From assembly GCF_027484505.1 (NCBI RefSeq), contig NZ_JAIXSV010000279.1:1-43675 (forward strand): 43,675 bases of DNA, written 5' to 3'. This DNA comes from Asticcacaulis sp. GTDB taxonomy: Bacteria; Pseudomonadota; Alphaproteobacteria; Caulobacterales; Caulobacteraceae. Made by a program: the position numbers and the translations under genes. Shown here in pieces: positions 7,018 to 15,938 of the stretch; the stretch's first letter is position 1, and every line of letters starts with the position of its first letter. The notes beneath the pieces were generated by a model. It was not told the origin of the DNA and did no database searches. It was given only the letters and a program-made list of their open reading frames with translations.

Positions 7018-8453
7018 GCCCGTCCATGTCCTCTACTGCCAGACAGACCGACCCGTTCGACAACTTCGACGACGCCGACGACAGCTTCACGCAGAATTAC
7101 GAGGCGGCAGATGCCCTCGATCTGGGCGACCCTTTCGAGGATCTGCCAGAAGAGGATCTGCACCCGCTGACGCCCGCGCCGGGTCTGCCGCGTCAGGCCC
7201 TAACCGCCGCCAGTTTCGCCGCCGTCGAGCCCACGGATGAACTCGGTGCGGTGTCCATCCCGCGCATCGGCATCCACTTCTTCCCCGAAAATGACGCCAC
7301 GCTTCAAGCCTGCGACACGGCGGCACTCGACCGTCGCATGGCGCGCGCCCAGTCTCTGGTCCGCCGCGGCGGCATCGAAGAAGCCATCGCCGTCTATCAG
7401 CACGAACCGACTCCGTCGCTGCTGATCGTCGAATCGAAGCAGGCGGCGCATGGTCTGCTGGAACAGCTTGGGCGGCTGGCCGAAGTGTGCGACACTAATA
7501 CCAAGGTGGTGGTGATCGGCGCGCACAACGACATTTCTCTGTACCGCGAACTGATCCGTCAGGGTGTGTCGGAATATATGGTGGCACCGGTCAAGCCGCT
7601 GCAACTCATCAAATCCATCTCTACCCTGTTCAACGATCCGGAAACGCCATTCGTGGGCCGCGCCATTGCCTTTATCGGCGCGCGCGGCGGGGCCGGCTCC
7701 TCCGTTTTGGCGCACAATTTCGCGCACAGCCTGTCGGAAGTGATGCAGGCCAATACGGTCATTGCCGATTACGATCTGCCGTTTGGGACCGCCGGGCTCG
7801 ACTTCAATCAGGACCCGCTGCAAGGCATGGCCGACGCCCTGAACGAGCCCGACCGCCTCGATCAGGTGCTGCTGGACCGCATGCTGACGCGCTGCACCGA
7901 GCGCCTGTCGCTGTTCTCGGCGCCGGCCTCGCTCGATCAGGACTATCTGGCCGATGAGGAGGCCTTCGAAGAGGTGACGCGCAAGGTTCGTTCCGTCGCG
8001 CCGTTCATCGTGATGGACCTGCCGCATGTGTGGACGCCGTGGTTGAAAAAGTGCCTGATCGCCGCCGATGAGGTGGTGATCGTCGCCACACCGGACCTCG
8101 CCAGTCTGCGCAATGCCAAAAACCTGATCGAACTGCTGAAATCCTTCCGCCCGAACGATAACCCGCCGCGCGTCGTCCTCAATCAGGTCGATATGCCGGG
8201 TCGTCCGGAAATCCCGGTCAAGGACTTCACGGCGGCCCTGGGGGTTGCCCCCGTCTGCACCATCAGCTTCGATGCCAAGACCTTCGGTCAGGCCGCCAAT
8301 AACGGACAGATGATCGGCGAATGCGCCCCGGCGTCCAAGGCGCACGAGGCGCTTCTGACCCTGACCGCCACCATCACCGGCCGTACGGCGGAAACGAAAA
8401 AGAAGGCGGCCTCCACCTCGCTGATCGGGAAATTCTTCCCGAAGAAGAAGTGA
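7014..8453 (+). CDS. cpaE: Tad pilus polar-localisation ATPase-like protein CpaE
   Basis: About 479 residues. An acidic N-terminal stretch is followed by an atypical receiver-like domain (about 80-200) and a MinD/ParA-type P-loop domain (about 215-460). The deviant Walker A reads GARGGAGSS (G222-S230): the signature lysine is replaced by arginine, as is usual in CpaE. Other MinD-like blocks are VIADYDLPFGTAGLDF and FIVMDLPHVW. In Caulobacter, CpaE places the pilus secretin at the pole. The start is uncertain: GTG 7014 overlaps the cpaD stop, and ATG 7026 is also possible. A Lys-rich tail ends the protein. Confidence 0.9.
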   Translation: MSPSMSSTARQTDPFDNFDDADDSFTQNYEAADALDLGDPFEDLPEEDLHPLTPAPGLPRQALTAASFAAVEPTDELGAVSIPRIGIHFFPENDATLQACDTAALDRRMARAQSLVRRGGIEEAIAVYQHEPTPSLLIVESKQAAHGLLEQLGRLAEVCDTNTKVVVIGAHNDISLYRELIRQGVSEYMVAPVKPLQLIKSISTLFNDPETPFVGRAIAFIGARGGAGSSVLAHNFAHSLSEVMQANTVIADYDLPFGTAGLDFNQDPLQGMADALNEPDRLDQVLLDRMLTRCTERLSLFSAPASLDQDYLADEEAFEEVTRKVRSVAPFIVMDLPHVWTPWLKKCLIAADEVVIVATPDLASLRNAKNLIELLKSFRPNDNPPRVVLNQVDMPGRPEIPVKDFTAALGVAPVCTISFDAKTFGQAANNGQMIGECAPASKAHEALLTLTATITGRTAETKKKAASTSLIGKFFPKKK

Positions 8454-8462
8454 GGCTGACAG

Positions 8463-10079
8463 GTGTTCGGAAAGCGCCCCACGGACTCATCGGGTAAACC
8501 CGCCGGCTTCGGTGCCGCGCGCGCGGCCGCCCCGTCACCGGGCGCGCAGGCCGCCGCACAGATGCGCCCGCAGGCGCTAAGTGGTGGCAATGCCTCCGCT
8601 GACAAGCCCAAAGACATCAAGGGTGCGCCCCCGCCTGCCAAGCCGGCCGGCGATATTGCTACGCGTCCGCAAGGCGTCGCTGAGACCTCGCCCGCGGCCG
8701 AAGACCGCCGCAGCACCGACAAACCGGCCGTCAAAGGCGGCAAGCTGGCCGCCGGTATCGACCAGATGCACAAGGCGCAGGCGGTCACTGAGATCGTGCG
8801 TGAGCAGTCGGACTATTATCACGCCACCAAGACGGCGATCTTCAACGCGCTTCTGAACACTATCGACCTGTCACAACTGGCACAACTGGACCAGAAGGCG
8901 GCATCGGAGGAAATCCGCGACATCGTCTCGGAACTGGTGACGATCAAGAACGTCTCCATGTCCATCGCCGAGCAGGACGCGCTGGTTCAGGACATCATCA
9001 ATGATGTTCTGGGCTATGGGCCGCTGGAACCGCTGCTGGCGCGCGACGACATCGCCGACATCATGGTCAATGGCGCGGGCCGCGTCTTCATCGAAGTTTC
9101 GGGCAAGGTGCAACTGACCAATGTGCGCTTCCGCGACAATGGGCAGTTGATGAACATCTGTCAGCGCATCGTGTCGCAGGTCGGTCGCCGCGTCGATGAA
9201 AGCTCGCCCATCTGTGACGCCCGTCTGCCGGACGGTTCGCGCGTTAACGTCATTGCGCCGCCTCTGGCGCTGGATGGCCCGACGCTCACCATTCGGAAGT
9301 TCAAAAAAGACAAGCTGACCATGCGCAATCTGGTGGAGTTCGGCTCCATCAGCCCGGAAGGGGCGCGCGTTTTGGGTGTCATCGGGGCGTCGCGCTGTAA
9401 CGTGCTGATCTCTGGCGGTACGGGTTCGGGCAAGACAACGCTGCTCAACACCATGACGGCCTTCATCGACCCGACCGAGCGCGTCATCACCTGCGAAGAC
9501 GCTGCCGAACTGCAACTTCAGCAGCCGCATGTGGTGCGTCTGGAAACCCGTCCACCCAACCTCGAAGGTCAGGGCGCGATCACCATGCGCGATCTGGTCA
9601 AGAACTGTCTGCGGATGCGCCCCGAACGCATCATCGTCGGCGAAGTGCGCGGCCCGGAGGCCTTCGACCTCCTGCAGGCCATGAACACCGGCCACGACGG
9701 TTCGATGGGCACGCTGCACGCCAACTCCCCGCGCGAAGCCATTTCGCGCCTGGAGTCGATGATCACCATGGGCGGTTATGGCCTGCCGTCGCGCACCATT
9801 CGTGAAATGATCGTGGGCTCGGTGGACATCATCGTTCAGGCCGCGCGTCTGCGCGACGGGTCGCGCCGCATCACCCACATCACCGAAGTTCTCGGCCTTG
9901 AAGGCGACGTCATCATCACGCAGGACCTGTTCCTGTATGAGATCGAGGGCGAAAACAAGGAAGGCAAGATCATCGGTCGCCACCGTTCGACCGGGATCGG
10001 TCGTCCGCGTTTCTGGGACCGTGCGCGTTATTACGGTCTGGAGCGCGAACTGGCGGAGGCGCTCGATGCTGCGGAATAA
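8463..10079 (+). CDS. cpaF: Tad pilus assembly ATPase CpaF (TadA)
   Basis: 538 residues. It begins at GTG 8463 with GAGG 7-8 bases before it. A low-complexity Ala/Pro/Lys-rich N-terminus (about 1-100) precedes a type II/IV secretion ATPase. Walker A is GGTGSGKTT with K324. Also visible are the Asp box (CEDAAELQL), the extended PPNLEGQG region, the GEVRGPEA Walker B and the His box [11 protein letters not shown]. It is a hexameric cytoplasmic motor that drives Flp pilus polymerisation through the TadB/TadC platform. It lies 9 bases after cpaE, in one operon. Confidence 0.95.
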   Translation: MFGKRPTDSSGKPAGFGAARAAAPSPGAQAAAQMRPQALSGGNASADKPKDIKGAPPPAKPAGDIATRPQGVAETSPAAEDRRSTDKPAVKGGKLAAGIDQMHKAQAVTEIVREQSDYYHATKTAIFNALLNTIDLSQLAQLDQKAASEEIRDIVSELVTIKNVSMSIAEQDALVQDIINDVLGYGPLEPLLARDDIADIMVNGAGRVFIEVSGKVQLTNVRFRDNGQLMNICQRIVSQVGRRVDESSPICDARLPDGSRVNVIAPPLALDGPTLTIRKFKKDKLTMRNLVEFGSISPEGARVLGVIGASRCNVLISGGTGSGKTTLLNTMTAFIDPTERVITCEDAAELQLQQPHVVRLETRPPNLEGQGAITMRDLVKNCLRMRPERIIVGEVRGPEAFDLLQAMNTGHDGSMGTLHANSPREAISRLESMITMGGYGLPSRTIREMIVGSVDIIVQAARLRDGSRRITHITEVLGLEGDVIITQDLFLYEIEGENKEGKIIGRHRSTGIGRPRFWDRARYYGLERELAEALDAAE

Positions 10080-10115
10080 GCCCGTCATCTGGTCCTGCGC
10101 CACAGGTGTCCGGCC

Positions 10116-11096
10116 ATGATGATCGTCCTCATCGCCTTTCTGAGCTTTGTTATCCTCGCCTCGCTCGGCTTCGTGCTGACCGGTGGTGGCGGCTCAGAGG
10201 TTGCGACCAAGCGCGCGCAGGCCATCGCGGTGGGCGCCACCTCGGCCGCCAAGCGCAAGAGCCAGCGCACCGCCGCCAGCCGCACCCCTGAGGAGCGCCG
10301 CAAGCAGATTCTTCTGCAACTCAAGGAATCCGAGCAGCGCGAACGCAAGGCACGCCTGTCGCTGACGGCGCGTTTGCAGCACGCCGGCCTGACGCCCAAT
10401 GTGAAAACCTTCTGGATCTGGTCCGTTGTCGGGGGCCTGATCGCGGCGGTGATCGTTCTCGTCCTCAGCCGAAACGCTCTGGCGGCGCTGGGGGCCGGTT
10501 TCGCCTTTGGTTACGGCGCGCCGCGCTGGGTTCTGTCGTTTCTGGCCAAGCGCCGCATCACCAAATTCACTGCCAGCTTTGCCGACGCCATCGACATTCT
10601 GGTGCGCGGCATCAAGTCGGGCCTGCCGGTCCATGACGGCCTGAAGGTCATTGCCAGGGAACTGCCCGCGCCTCTGGGGCCGGAGTTTCAGCGTCTGAAC
10701 GAAAATATCGCCATCGGCATGGGGCTGGACATGGCGCTCGAAAAGATGTGCGAGCGCATGCCGACCCCGGAACTGCGCTTTTTCACCATCGTCATCGCCA
10801 TCCAGCAAAAGACCGGCGGCAATCTGGCCGAAGCGCTGGGCAATCTGTCGCACGTCCTGCGCTCACGGCGCATGATGCGCGAAAAGATCAAGGCCCTGTC
10901 GTCCGAAGCCGTCGCCTCGGCCTGTATCATTGGCGTCCTGCCGCCCGGCGTCGGCACTATGATCTACATCACCAATCCCGGCTACATGGCGCCGCTGCTG
11001 TCCGATCCGCGCGGCAATCTGATGCTGCTGGGCGGGGCCGTGTGGATGGCCTCCGGCATCCTGATGATGCGCAAAATGATCAATTTTAAATTCTAG
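10116..11096 (+). CDS. tadB: Tad pilus inner-membrane platform protein TadB
   Basis: 326 residues. An N-terminal membrane helix (MMIVLIAFLSFVILASLGFVL in outline), a basic cytoplasmic stretch rich in Lys/Arg/Glu (about 35-85), two closely spaced helices, then the T2SSF domain (FADAIDILVRGIKSGLPVHDG to KIKALSSEAVASA) and C-terminal helices. TadB and TadC are half-size relatives of the PilC/GspF platform and contact the CpaF motor. It starts 36 bases after cpaF; tadC follows after 16 bases. In Caulobacter these genes are called cpaG and cpaH. Confidence 0.9.
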   Translation: MMIVLIAFLSFVILASLGFVLTGGGGSEVATKRAQAIAVGATSAAKRKSQRTAASRTPEERRKQILLQLKESEQRERKARLSLTARLQHAGLTPNVKTFWIWSVVGGLIAAVIVLVLSRNALAALGAGFAFGYGAPRWVLSFLAKRRITKFTASFADAIDILVRGIKSGLPVHDGLKVIARELPAPLGPEFQRLNENIAIGMGLDMALEKMCERMPTPELRFFTIVIAIQQKTGGNLAEALGNLSHVLRSRRMMREKIKALSSEAVASACIIGVLPPGVGTMIYITNPGYMAPLLSDPRGNLMLLGGAVWMASGILMMRKMINFKF

Positions 11097-11112
11097 GGCG
11101 GGTGATTTTCAG

Positions 11113-12093
11113 ATGAAAGACCTGGCCTACACCCTCATGCAGCCGGCCAATCTGATCGCCATGGTGGTCGCGATACTGGCCTTCTTCGCCGTGCTGACGC
11201 TGATGCGTTCGTCCCTGTCCGGTGAGCAGTTGGACAAGCGGATGAAGGCCGTGGCGCAACGCCGCGAAGAACTGCGCCGGCAAGCCCGTCAGTCCATGGT
11301 TCAGTCCGGCAGCAGCGGCCTGCGTCAGACCGATGAAAGCCTCTATAAGCGCATCGTCGATCGCCTGAATCTGAAGACCCTGCTCGAAGACCCCAAGGTG
11401 GTGGACAAGCTGGCCATGGCGGGCTTCCGCGGCCCCAAACCGGTCACCACCTTCTATTTCTTCCGTTTCCTGATGCCCTTCGTTCTGGGGGCGTTTGCGG
11501 CCTTCTACATCAATGTGGTCAACGATTTCGGTCAGCCACAGAACATCAAGCTGCTGATCTGCGTCGCCATGTTCGTTGCCGGCTATTACGCGCCCAACAT
11601 CTATATCAGCAATGCCGCCTCCAAGCGCCGCGCCTCGATCGTCGCCGCCTTTCCCGATGCGCTGGACCTGCTGCTGATCTGCGTCGAAGCCGGCATGTCT
11701 ATCGAAGCTGCCCTGCAAAAAGTGTCGCAGGAAATCGGTTCGGCCTCCATCGAACTGGCCGAAGAACTGTCTCTGCTGGTGGCGGAGCTGTCCTACCTGC
11801 CCGAACGCCGCATGGCCTATGAGGGGCTGGCGCGCCGCACCAACTATCCGGGCATCAAGTCCGTCTGTACGGCGATGATTCAGGCCGAAAAGTACGGCAC
11901 ACCGCTGGGCACGGCGCTGCGCGTCATGGCCAAGGAAAACCGCGAACTGCGCCTGTCGGCGGCGGAAAAGAAGGGGGCGGCCCTGCCCGCACAGCTGACC
12001 GTGCCGATGATCGTCTTCTTTCTTCCCGTGCTGTTCGTCGTCATTCTGGGCCCGGCCATCCTGAACATCATGGACATGATGCATAAGAAGTAG
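11113..12093 (+). CDS. tadC: Tad pilus inner-membrane platform protein TadC
   Basis: 326 residues, the same length and layout as TadB. One N-terminal helix (IAMVVAILAFFAVLTLM) precedes a basic cytoplasmic segment, paired helices (LMPFVLGAFAAFYINVV and CVAMFVAGYYAPNIYIS), the T2SSF domain (FPDALDLLLICVEAGMSIEAAL to LRVMAKENRELRLS) and a C-terminal helix. It is the partner of TadB in the pilus platform. It is the last pilus gene on this strand: no tadD-like TPR gene follows here, so any further components must lie elsewhere. Confidence 0.9.
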   Translation: MKDLAYTLMQPANLIAMVVAILAFFAVLTLMRSSLSGEQLDKRMKAVAQRREELRRQARQSMVQSGSSGLRQTDESLYKRIVDRLNLKTLLEDPKVVDKLAMAGFRGPKPVTTFYFFRFLMPFVLGAFAAFYINVVNDFGQPQNIKLLICVAMFVAGYYAPNIYISNAASKRRASIVAAFPDALDLLLICVEAGMSIEAALQKVSQEIGSASIELAEELSLLVAELSYLPERRMAYEGLARRTNYPGIKSVCTAMIQAEKYGTPLGTALRVMAKENRELRLSAAEKKGAALPAQLTVPMIVFFLPVLFVVILGPAILNIMDMMHKK

Positions 12094-12162
12094 GCGTTGC
12101 GACGGCTTGCGTGGCGAGACGAGAACATATAAAGAACATGATGACACGTCAGAAAGTCGATC

Positions 12163-14307
12163 ATGTCGCTTTTTCCTGCCCTGCCGCCGACCTATTACCA
12201 CGCGCATTTCAGCGAGATGCTGGCCTTTGTGCGCGACGTCTATGCCAGCGTTCTGGGTGAGGCTGAACACAACTTCATTGCGGATTTTACGGGTCTGAGC
12301 CTTGAGGCGCAGTGCCTGTTTATCCGCATGTCGAACCGCAAGCGGCCGGTGTTTACGATCGCTGACCTCGTCTATGCCGAAATCGGTGAGATCGAATGGC
12401 GGCTGGAGGAGCTGGCCGAGGCCGGGTTCGCGCGTCGCGCTTGCGCCGAAGATTACCGGTCGTGGCTCGACACCCTGACGCGGCCCGTACTTGAGCAGAT
12501 GGCGCGCGACCACGACATCGCCCTGTCGCGCCAATGGTCGAAGGCGCAGGTGGCGCGGGCAGTCGAGGCGACCCTGCCGTTTGACGATTTCGCTGCGGGC
12601 TTTTCACAGACCACCTGGGTGCCGGGGCATCGGGAGACGGTGGGCTTTCTGCTCTACCTCTATTTCGGCAAGCTGAGCGACAATCTGACGGCCTTTACTC
12701 TGCGTGACCTGGGCGTCGTCTCAGTGCGCGGTCAGACGGCCTATCAGGCGCGCTTCGTCAGCCGCGAGGAGGCACTGGGCGGCCATGCCTATACGCAGGC
12801 CTTGCGGTCATTAAAGGGGGCGACGCCAGAGGATTATCAGCGTCTGGCCGAACGCGCGGGGACCCTCCCCTCCCCCGCCACGCCGTTTGTCGAAGGCCTG
12901 CGCGACCGCCTGATGCACGATCTGGGGCGCTTCTTTGAACGCCAGAAGGACACGGATCAGGCCATCGGGTTTTACGCGCAATCGGGCCTGTTCGAAAGTC
13001 AGGAGCGTACCATTCGCCTGCTGCACGGGCGCGGCGAAACAGAGCGCGTTCTGGGCTTGCTGGAGTCCATGCTCGATGCCCCGGCGCACGATGAAGCCTT
13101 CCTGTTCGCTGACGACTTTTACCGTCGCAAGTTCGGCAAGAAACGCACCAGCGCGTTTACGGACCTGCTGCGCGACGGCGAAGAGATCAGCGCCGATGAC
13201 CTCTATCGCGGCCTGCCGGAGCTGGCGGCCATCCGTCATTACGAAGCACGCGGCTGGACGGCGCACCACGTCGAAAACGGCCTGTGGCCGGCCCTGTTCG
13301 GCCTGCTGTTCTGGGAAGACCTGTTTGAGCAGCCGGGATCGCTGGCCTCAGAATTCGACTGGATGCCGCAGGCCCTGAAAGACAATCGCTTCGCCACCCT
13401 GTTCCCGCACGTCGTTACAGAGCGTTTGGGCGCATTGGAAACGGGCCGCGGCTGGCCGCTGATCGCCGACACCCTCGCCCGCCACGAAGGCCGGGAGAAT
13501 GGCGTCTTCGGCTGGTGGCCGGGTCTAAGCGACCTGATGCACGACTTTCTGAGCGCCGCCCCACCCAAGGGCGTGCGTGACATAGTGGCGGCCCTGTGCA
13601 ACGATTTTCAGGGGTTGCGCGACGGCTTTCCCGACCTGCTGCTGATCGGCCACGGTGGCGTGCGGTTCGTCGAGGTCAAGGGCGAGGGTGATCAGGTGCG
13701 CCGGCATCAGTTGGCGCGGCTCAACCGGCTGCGGCAGGCCGGATTTGAAGCGGGTATACTGCGCGTCGCCTTCCGCCCCGACCCGGATCAGGTCTATACG
13801 GTGGTCGATATCGAGACCACCGGCGGACAGGCGGCCTATGAGCGCGTGACGGAAATCGGCGCGGTCAAAATCCGCAATGGTGAGATCATTGACACCTGGC
13901 AGAGCCTGATCAATCCCGAACGCCGCATCCCGCCCTTTATCACCGAACTGACGGGCATCAGCAATGCGATGGTCCGCGACGCCCCGCGCTTTGCCGACAT
14001 CGCCGACGACTTCGAGGCCTTCCTGAAAGGCACGGTCTTCGTCGCCCACAATGTCAATTTCGACTACGGCTTCCTGTCGGCGGAATACCGGCGGCTGGAA
14101 CGGCCCTTCCGCTATCCCAAACTGTGTACCGTTTCCTCGATGCGGCGGCATTTTCCAGGATTGGCGGCCTATGGACTGGCACCGCTGTCGCGCGAATTTG
14201 GTATCGAGCTGACCAACCACCACCGCGCCCTGTCAGACGCGATGGCGGCAGCGGAATTGCTGAAACTGGTCAATGAAAAGCGGCTGTCTGCCCTTACGGC
14301 TTTTTGA
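12163..14307 (+). CDS. FAN1-type VRR-NUC nuclease fused to a DEDDh 3'-5' exonuclease
   Basis: 714 residues. Residues about 5-105 resemble the N-terminus of bacterial FAN1 proteins (YYHAHFSEMLAFVRDVY, LFIRMSNRKRPVFTI). A SAP-like segment (about 105-145) and a helical-repeat region come next. The VRR-NUC nuclease has its PD-(D/E)xK residues intact: D491 in GFPDLLLI, E504 and K506 in FVEVKGEGD. About 40 residues later a DnaQ-like exonuclease begins: D549 and E551 in VVDIETTG, D634 in AHNVNFDYGFL, H687 and D692 in HHRALSDA, the complete DEDDh set. FAN1 enzymes act as structure-specific and 5'-3' nucleases in crosslink repair; DEDDh domains degrade 3' ends. A role in DNA repair is likely. The ATG has only a weak AGAAAG upstream. 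It overlaps the convergent methyltransferase gene by 14 bases. Confidence 0.85.
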   Translation: MSLFPALPPTYYHAHFSEMLAFVRDVYASVLGEAEHNFIADFTGLSLEAQCLFIRMSNRKRPVFTIADLVYAEIGEIEWRLEELAEAGFARRACAEDYRSWLDTLTRPVLEQMARDHDIALSRQWSKAQVARAVEATLPFDDFAAGFSQTTWVPGHRETVGFLLYLYFGKLSDNLTAFTLRDLGVVSVRGQTAYQARFVSREEALGGHAYTQALRSLKGATPEDYQRLAERAGTLPSPATPFVEGLRDRLMHDLGRFFERQKDTDQAIGFYAQSGLFESQERTIRLLHGRGETERVLGLLESMLDAPAHDEAFLFADDFYRRKFGKKRTSAFTDLLRDGEEISADDLYRGLPELAAIRHYEARGWTAHHVENGLWPALFGLLFWEDLFEQPGSLASEFDWMPQALKDNRFATLFPHVVTERLGALETGRGWPLIADTLARHEGRENGVFGWWPGLSDLMHDFLSAAPPKGVRDIVAALCNDFQGLRDGFPDLLLIGHGGVRFVEVKGEGDQVRRHQLARLNRLRQAGFEAGILRVAFRPDPDQVYTVVDIETTGGQAAYERVTEIGAVKIRNGEIIDTWQSLINPERRIPPFITELTGISNAMVRDAPRFADIADDFEAFLKGTVFVAHNVNFDYGFLSAEYRRLERPFRYPKLCTVSSMRRHFPGLAAYGLAPLSREFGIELTNHHRALSDAMAAAELLKLVNEKRLSALTAF

Positions 14308-15130
14308 ACTTCAAGGTCATGCGGTCCGACTCACCGATGGCGTCAAACGCGGCGCGTTGTTCGGGCGTCAGGGCAGCGTCACCCTTGCCACTGCTGCGGA
14401 TGGGTTTCAGCGTCCACACGCCAAACGGATGGTCATGGTCATCCTTCGGATTGGCGTTGATCTCGCTCTTGCCCACCAGTACGAAGCCCGCCTTTTTTGC
14501 CGCCTCGATGACGTAGCTTTCCGGCACATAACCCGTCCCGGCCTTGGGGTCTGAGCCTTCCGGCGCGCGATGCTGTTCGACCGCCAGAATACCGCCAGGC
14601 TTCAGCGCCTTGAACGCGGCCTCCAGATGGCGTTCCGTCGCCCCCTCCTGACGCGCCCAGTTGTGGAAGGCGCGCGCGATCAGCACCAGATCGGCCTTGC
14701 CCGCTGGCAGGGCGTCGAGCGTGGAGGCACTGACCTCGCCATAGATCGACTTGTCCGCCACCTCAGCCCAGAAGGCGGCATCATTGGTGTTGTTCATCAC
14801 GCCGGTGTAGCGCCCCTTGGTCTTATGGGCGTAAGGGGCGAGGATTTCCGTCCACCAGCCTTTGGCACCGGGATAGAATTCCACAATATCGGCACCCGGC
14901 TTGAGGCCCCAGAAGGCCAGAGATTCCGCCGGGTGGCGGTAGGGATCGCGGGCCTTGTTTTCCGGCGTGCGCCACGCACCGTCGATAGCGGCTTTCAGCG
15001 CCGCATCCGGGGCCTTGGCGTGGGCTTCGTGATGATCGTGGCCTTCGTGGGCCAGAACGGGCGCGACGGCCCCCAGGGTGAGGGCGCCGGTCGCGGCGAT
15101 AAGGGCGATAAGGGTGCGGGCAAGGCGCAT
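14294..15130 (-). CDS. Exported class I methyltransferase-like protein with His-rich mature N-terminus
   Basis: About 278 residues from ATG 15130, which has GGAGG 7 bases upstream; the frame is open further to 15247 without such a site. A Sec signal peptide (hydrophobic to about residue 26, ending VLA) would leave a mature end HEGHDHHEAH. The body matches predicted methyltransferases of the COG4798 kind: IVEFYPGAKGWWTEIL as the SAM-binding motif I, ADLVLIARAFHNW and ALKPGGILAVEQHR. SAM is not known as a periplasmic cofactor, so either the protein does not methylate, or it folds or acts before export. It lies 85 bases after the globin gene on the same strand, possibly in one operon. The substrate is unknown. 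Confidence 0.75.
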   Translation of the reverse strand: MRLARTLIALIAATGALTLGAVAPVLAHEGHDHHEAHAKAPDAALKAAIDGAWRTPENKARDPYRHPAESLAFWGLKPGADIVEFYPGAKGWWTEILAPYAHKTKGRYTGVMNNTNDAAFWAEVADKSIYGEVSASTLDALPAGKADLVLIARAFHNWARQEGATERHLEAAFKALKPGGILAVEQHRAPEGSDPKAGTGYVPESYVIEAAKKAGFVLVGKSEINANPKDDHDHPFGVWTLKPIRSSGKGDAALTPEQRAAFDAIGESDRMTLKFKKP

Positions 15131-15215
15131 GGAAGTCCTCCTGTGATGGACGACCAAGGTGCGGCGAATTATGGCCTTTTTGCGGCAACTCCCCAAGGCT
15201 ATCGTTTGCACATAC

Positions 15216-15752
15216 TCAGATAAAAACGCTCGACGACTGATCGACATAGACGCTCATGGCACATTCCAGATCATAGACCACCAGCCGCGTCAGATGGCGG
15301 ATCAGAATGGCTACAGCCTGCGCTTCGGCGTCCGGATAGGTGGCGCTATAGGTCTCCATGATGGCGGCACACAGATAGTCCAGAATCAGGCTGTAACCGG
15401 CGATATGCAGCTTGGGTGACAGGCCGATGCGGAAATGTGCCTCCCCCACCCGCGCCACCGAGGCCGAATAGACGTCGTCGAATTCCGCCGACAACACGCA
15501 GTCCCAGTGCTTTAACTGTCCGCTGATCAGCCGTGCGGTCCGCTCCTCGCCGCCGAAAAAATCGTCCAGTTCGGGAAAGCGCCCCAGATGCGCATAGAAG
15601 CGTTCCAGACACGCCGGCAGCAGGTCCATCAGATACATCCGGTGCGCCCGCACGTTTCGGCACATATCCCCGTCTATGCCATAAAGCGCCAGACGGCGTG
15701 CCCCGACCAGCGGGTCGTGCAGGGCGGTGGCGGAAAAGAACGAGGCTGACAT
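15216..15752 (-). CDS. Stand-alone globin-sensor (protoglobin-type) domain protein
   Basis: 178 residues from ATG 15752, which has GGAG 7 bases upstream; the frame extends to 15842 without a good site. The protein is essentially one domain of the globin-coupled-sensor type: LYGIDGDMCRNVRAHR at the start, FYAHLGRFPELDDFF in the middle, and VGEAHFRIGLSPKLHIAGY with H106 as the likely proximal heme ligand. Such domains bind heme and O2, CO or NO. Normally they sit in front of a chemotaxis transducer or GGDEF output domain; none is present. It may be a gas-binding single-domain sensor acting on a partner. The assignment rests on motif pattern only, with moderate certainty. Confidence 0.7.
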   Translation of the reverse strand: MSASFFSATALHDPLVGARRLALYGIDGDMCRNVRAHRMYLMDLLPACLERFYAHLGRFPELDDFFGGEERTARLISGQLKHWDCVLSAEFDDVYSASVARVGEAHFRIGLSPKLHIAGYSLILDYLCAAIMETYSATYPDAEAQAVAILIRHLTRLVVYDLECAMSVYVDQSSSVFI

Positions 15753-15938
15753 GCGGGTACTCCAGACGAGATGGTGAGCCGCACAGCCTGCATCCAATTG
15801 TTTAAACAGCTCCCAAGGACAGGTGAAAAGCGCCTGCGTCATGGTGTCACGCTACCGCTCCAGCCTCGCCACGACAACCATTGCCCTTGGCCAGCCGCCC
15901 CCCTATAACCGTAAGGCTATGCTCCGGAGTACTGCCCC

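Noticed and set aside
12163-14307. Two separate genes joined by a sequencing error
   Set aside because: The frame is continuous, there is no internal stop or ribosome binding site near 13790, and both domains keep normal codon use; only comparison with relatives could exclude it fully.
15753-15842. Longer N-terminus of the globin protein
   Set aside because: The upstream start has no ribosome binding site, while ATG 15752 has GGAG at 7 bases.
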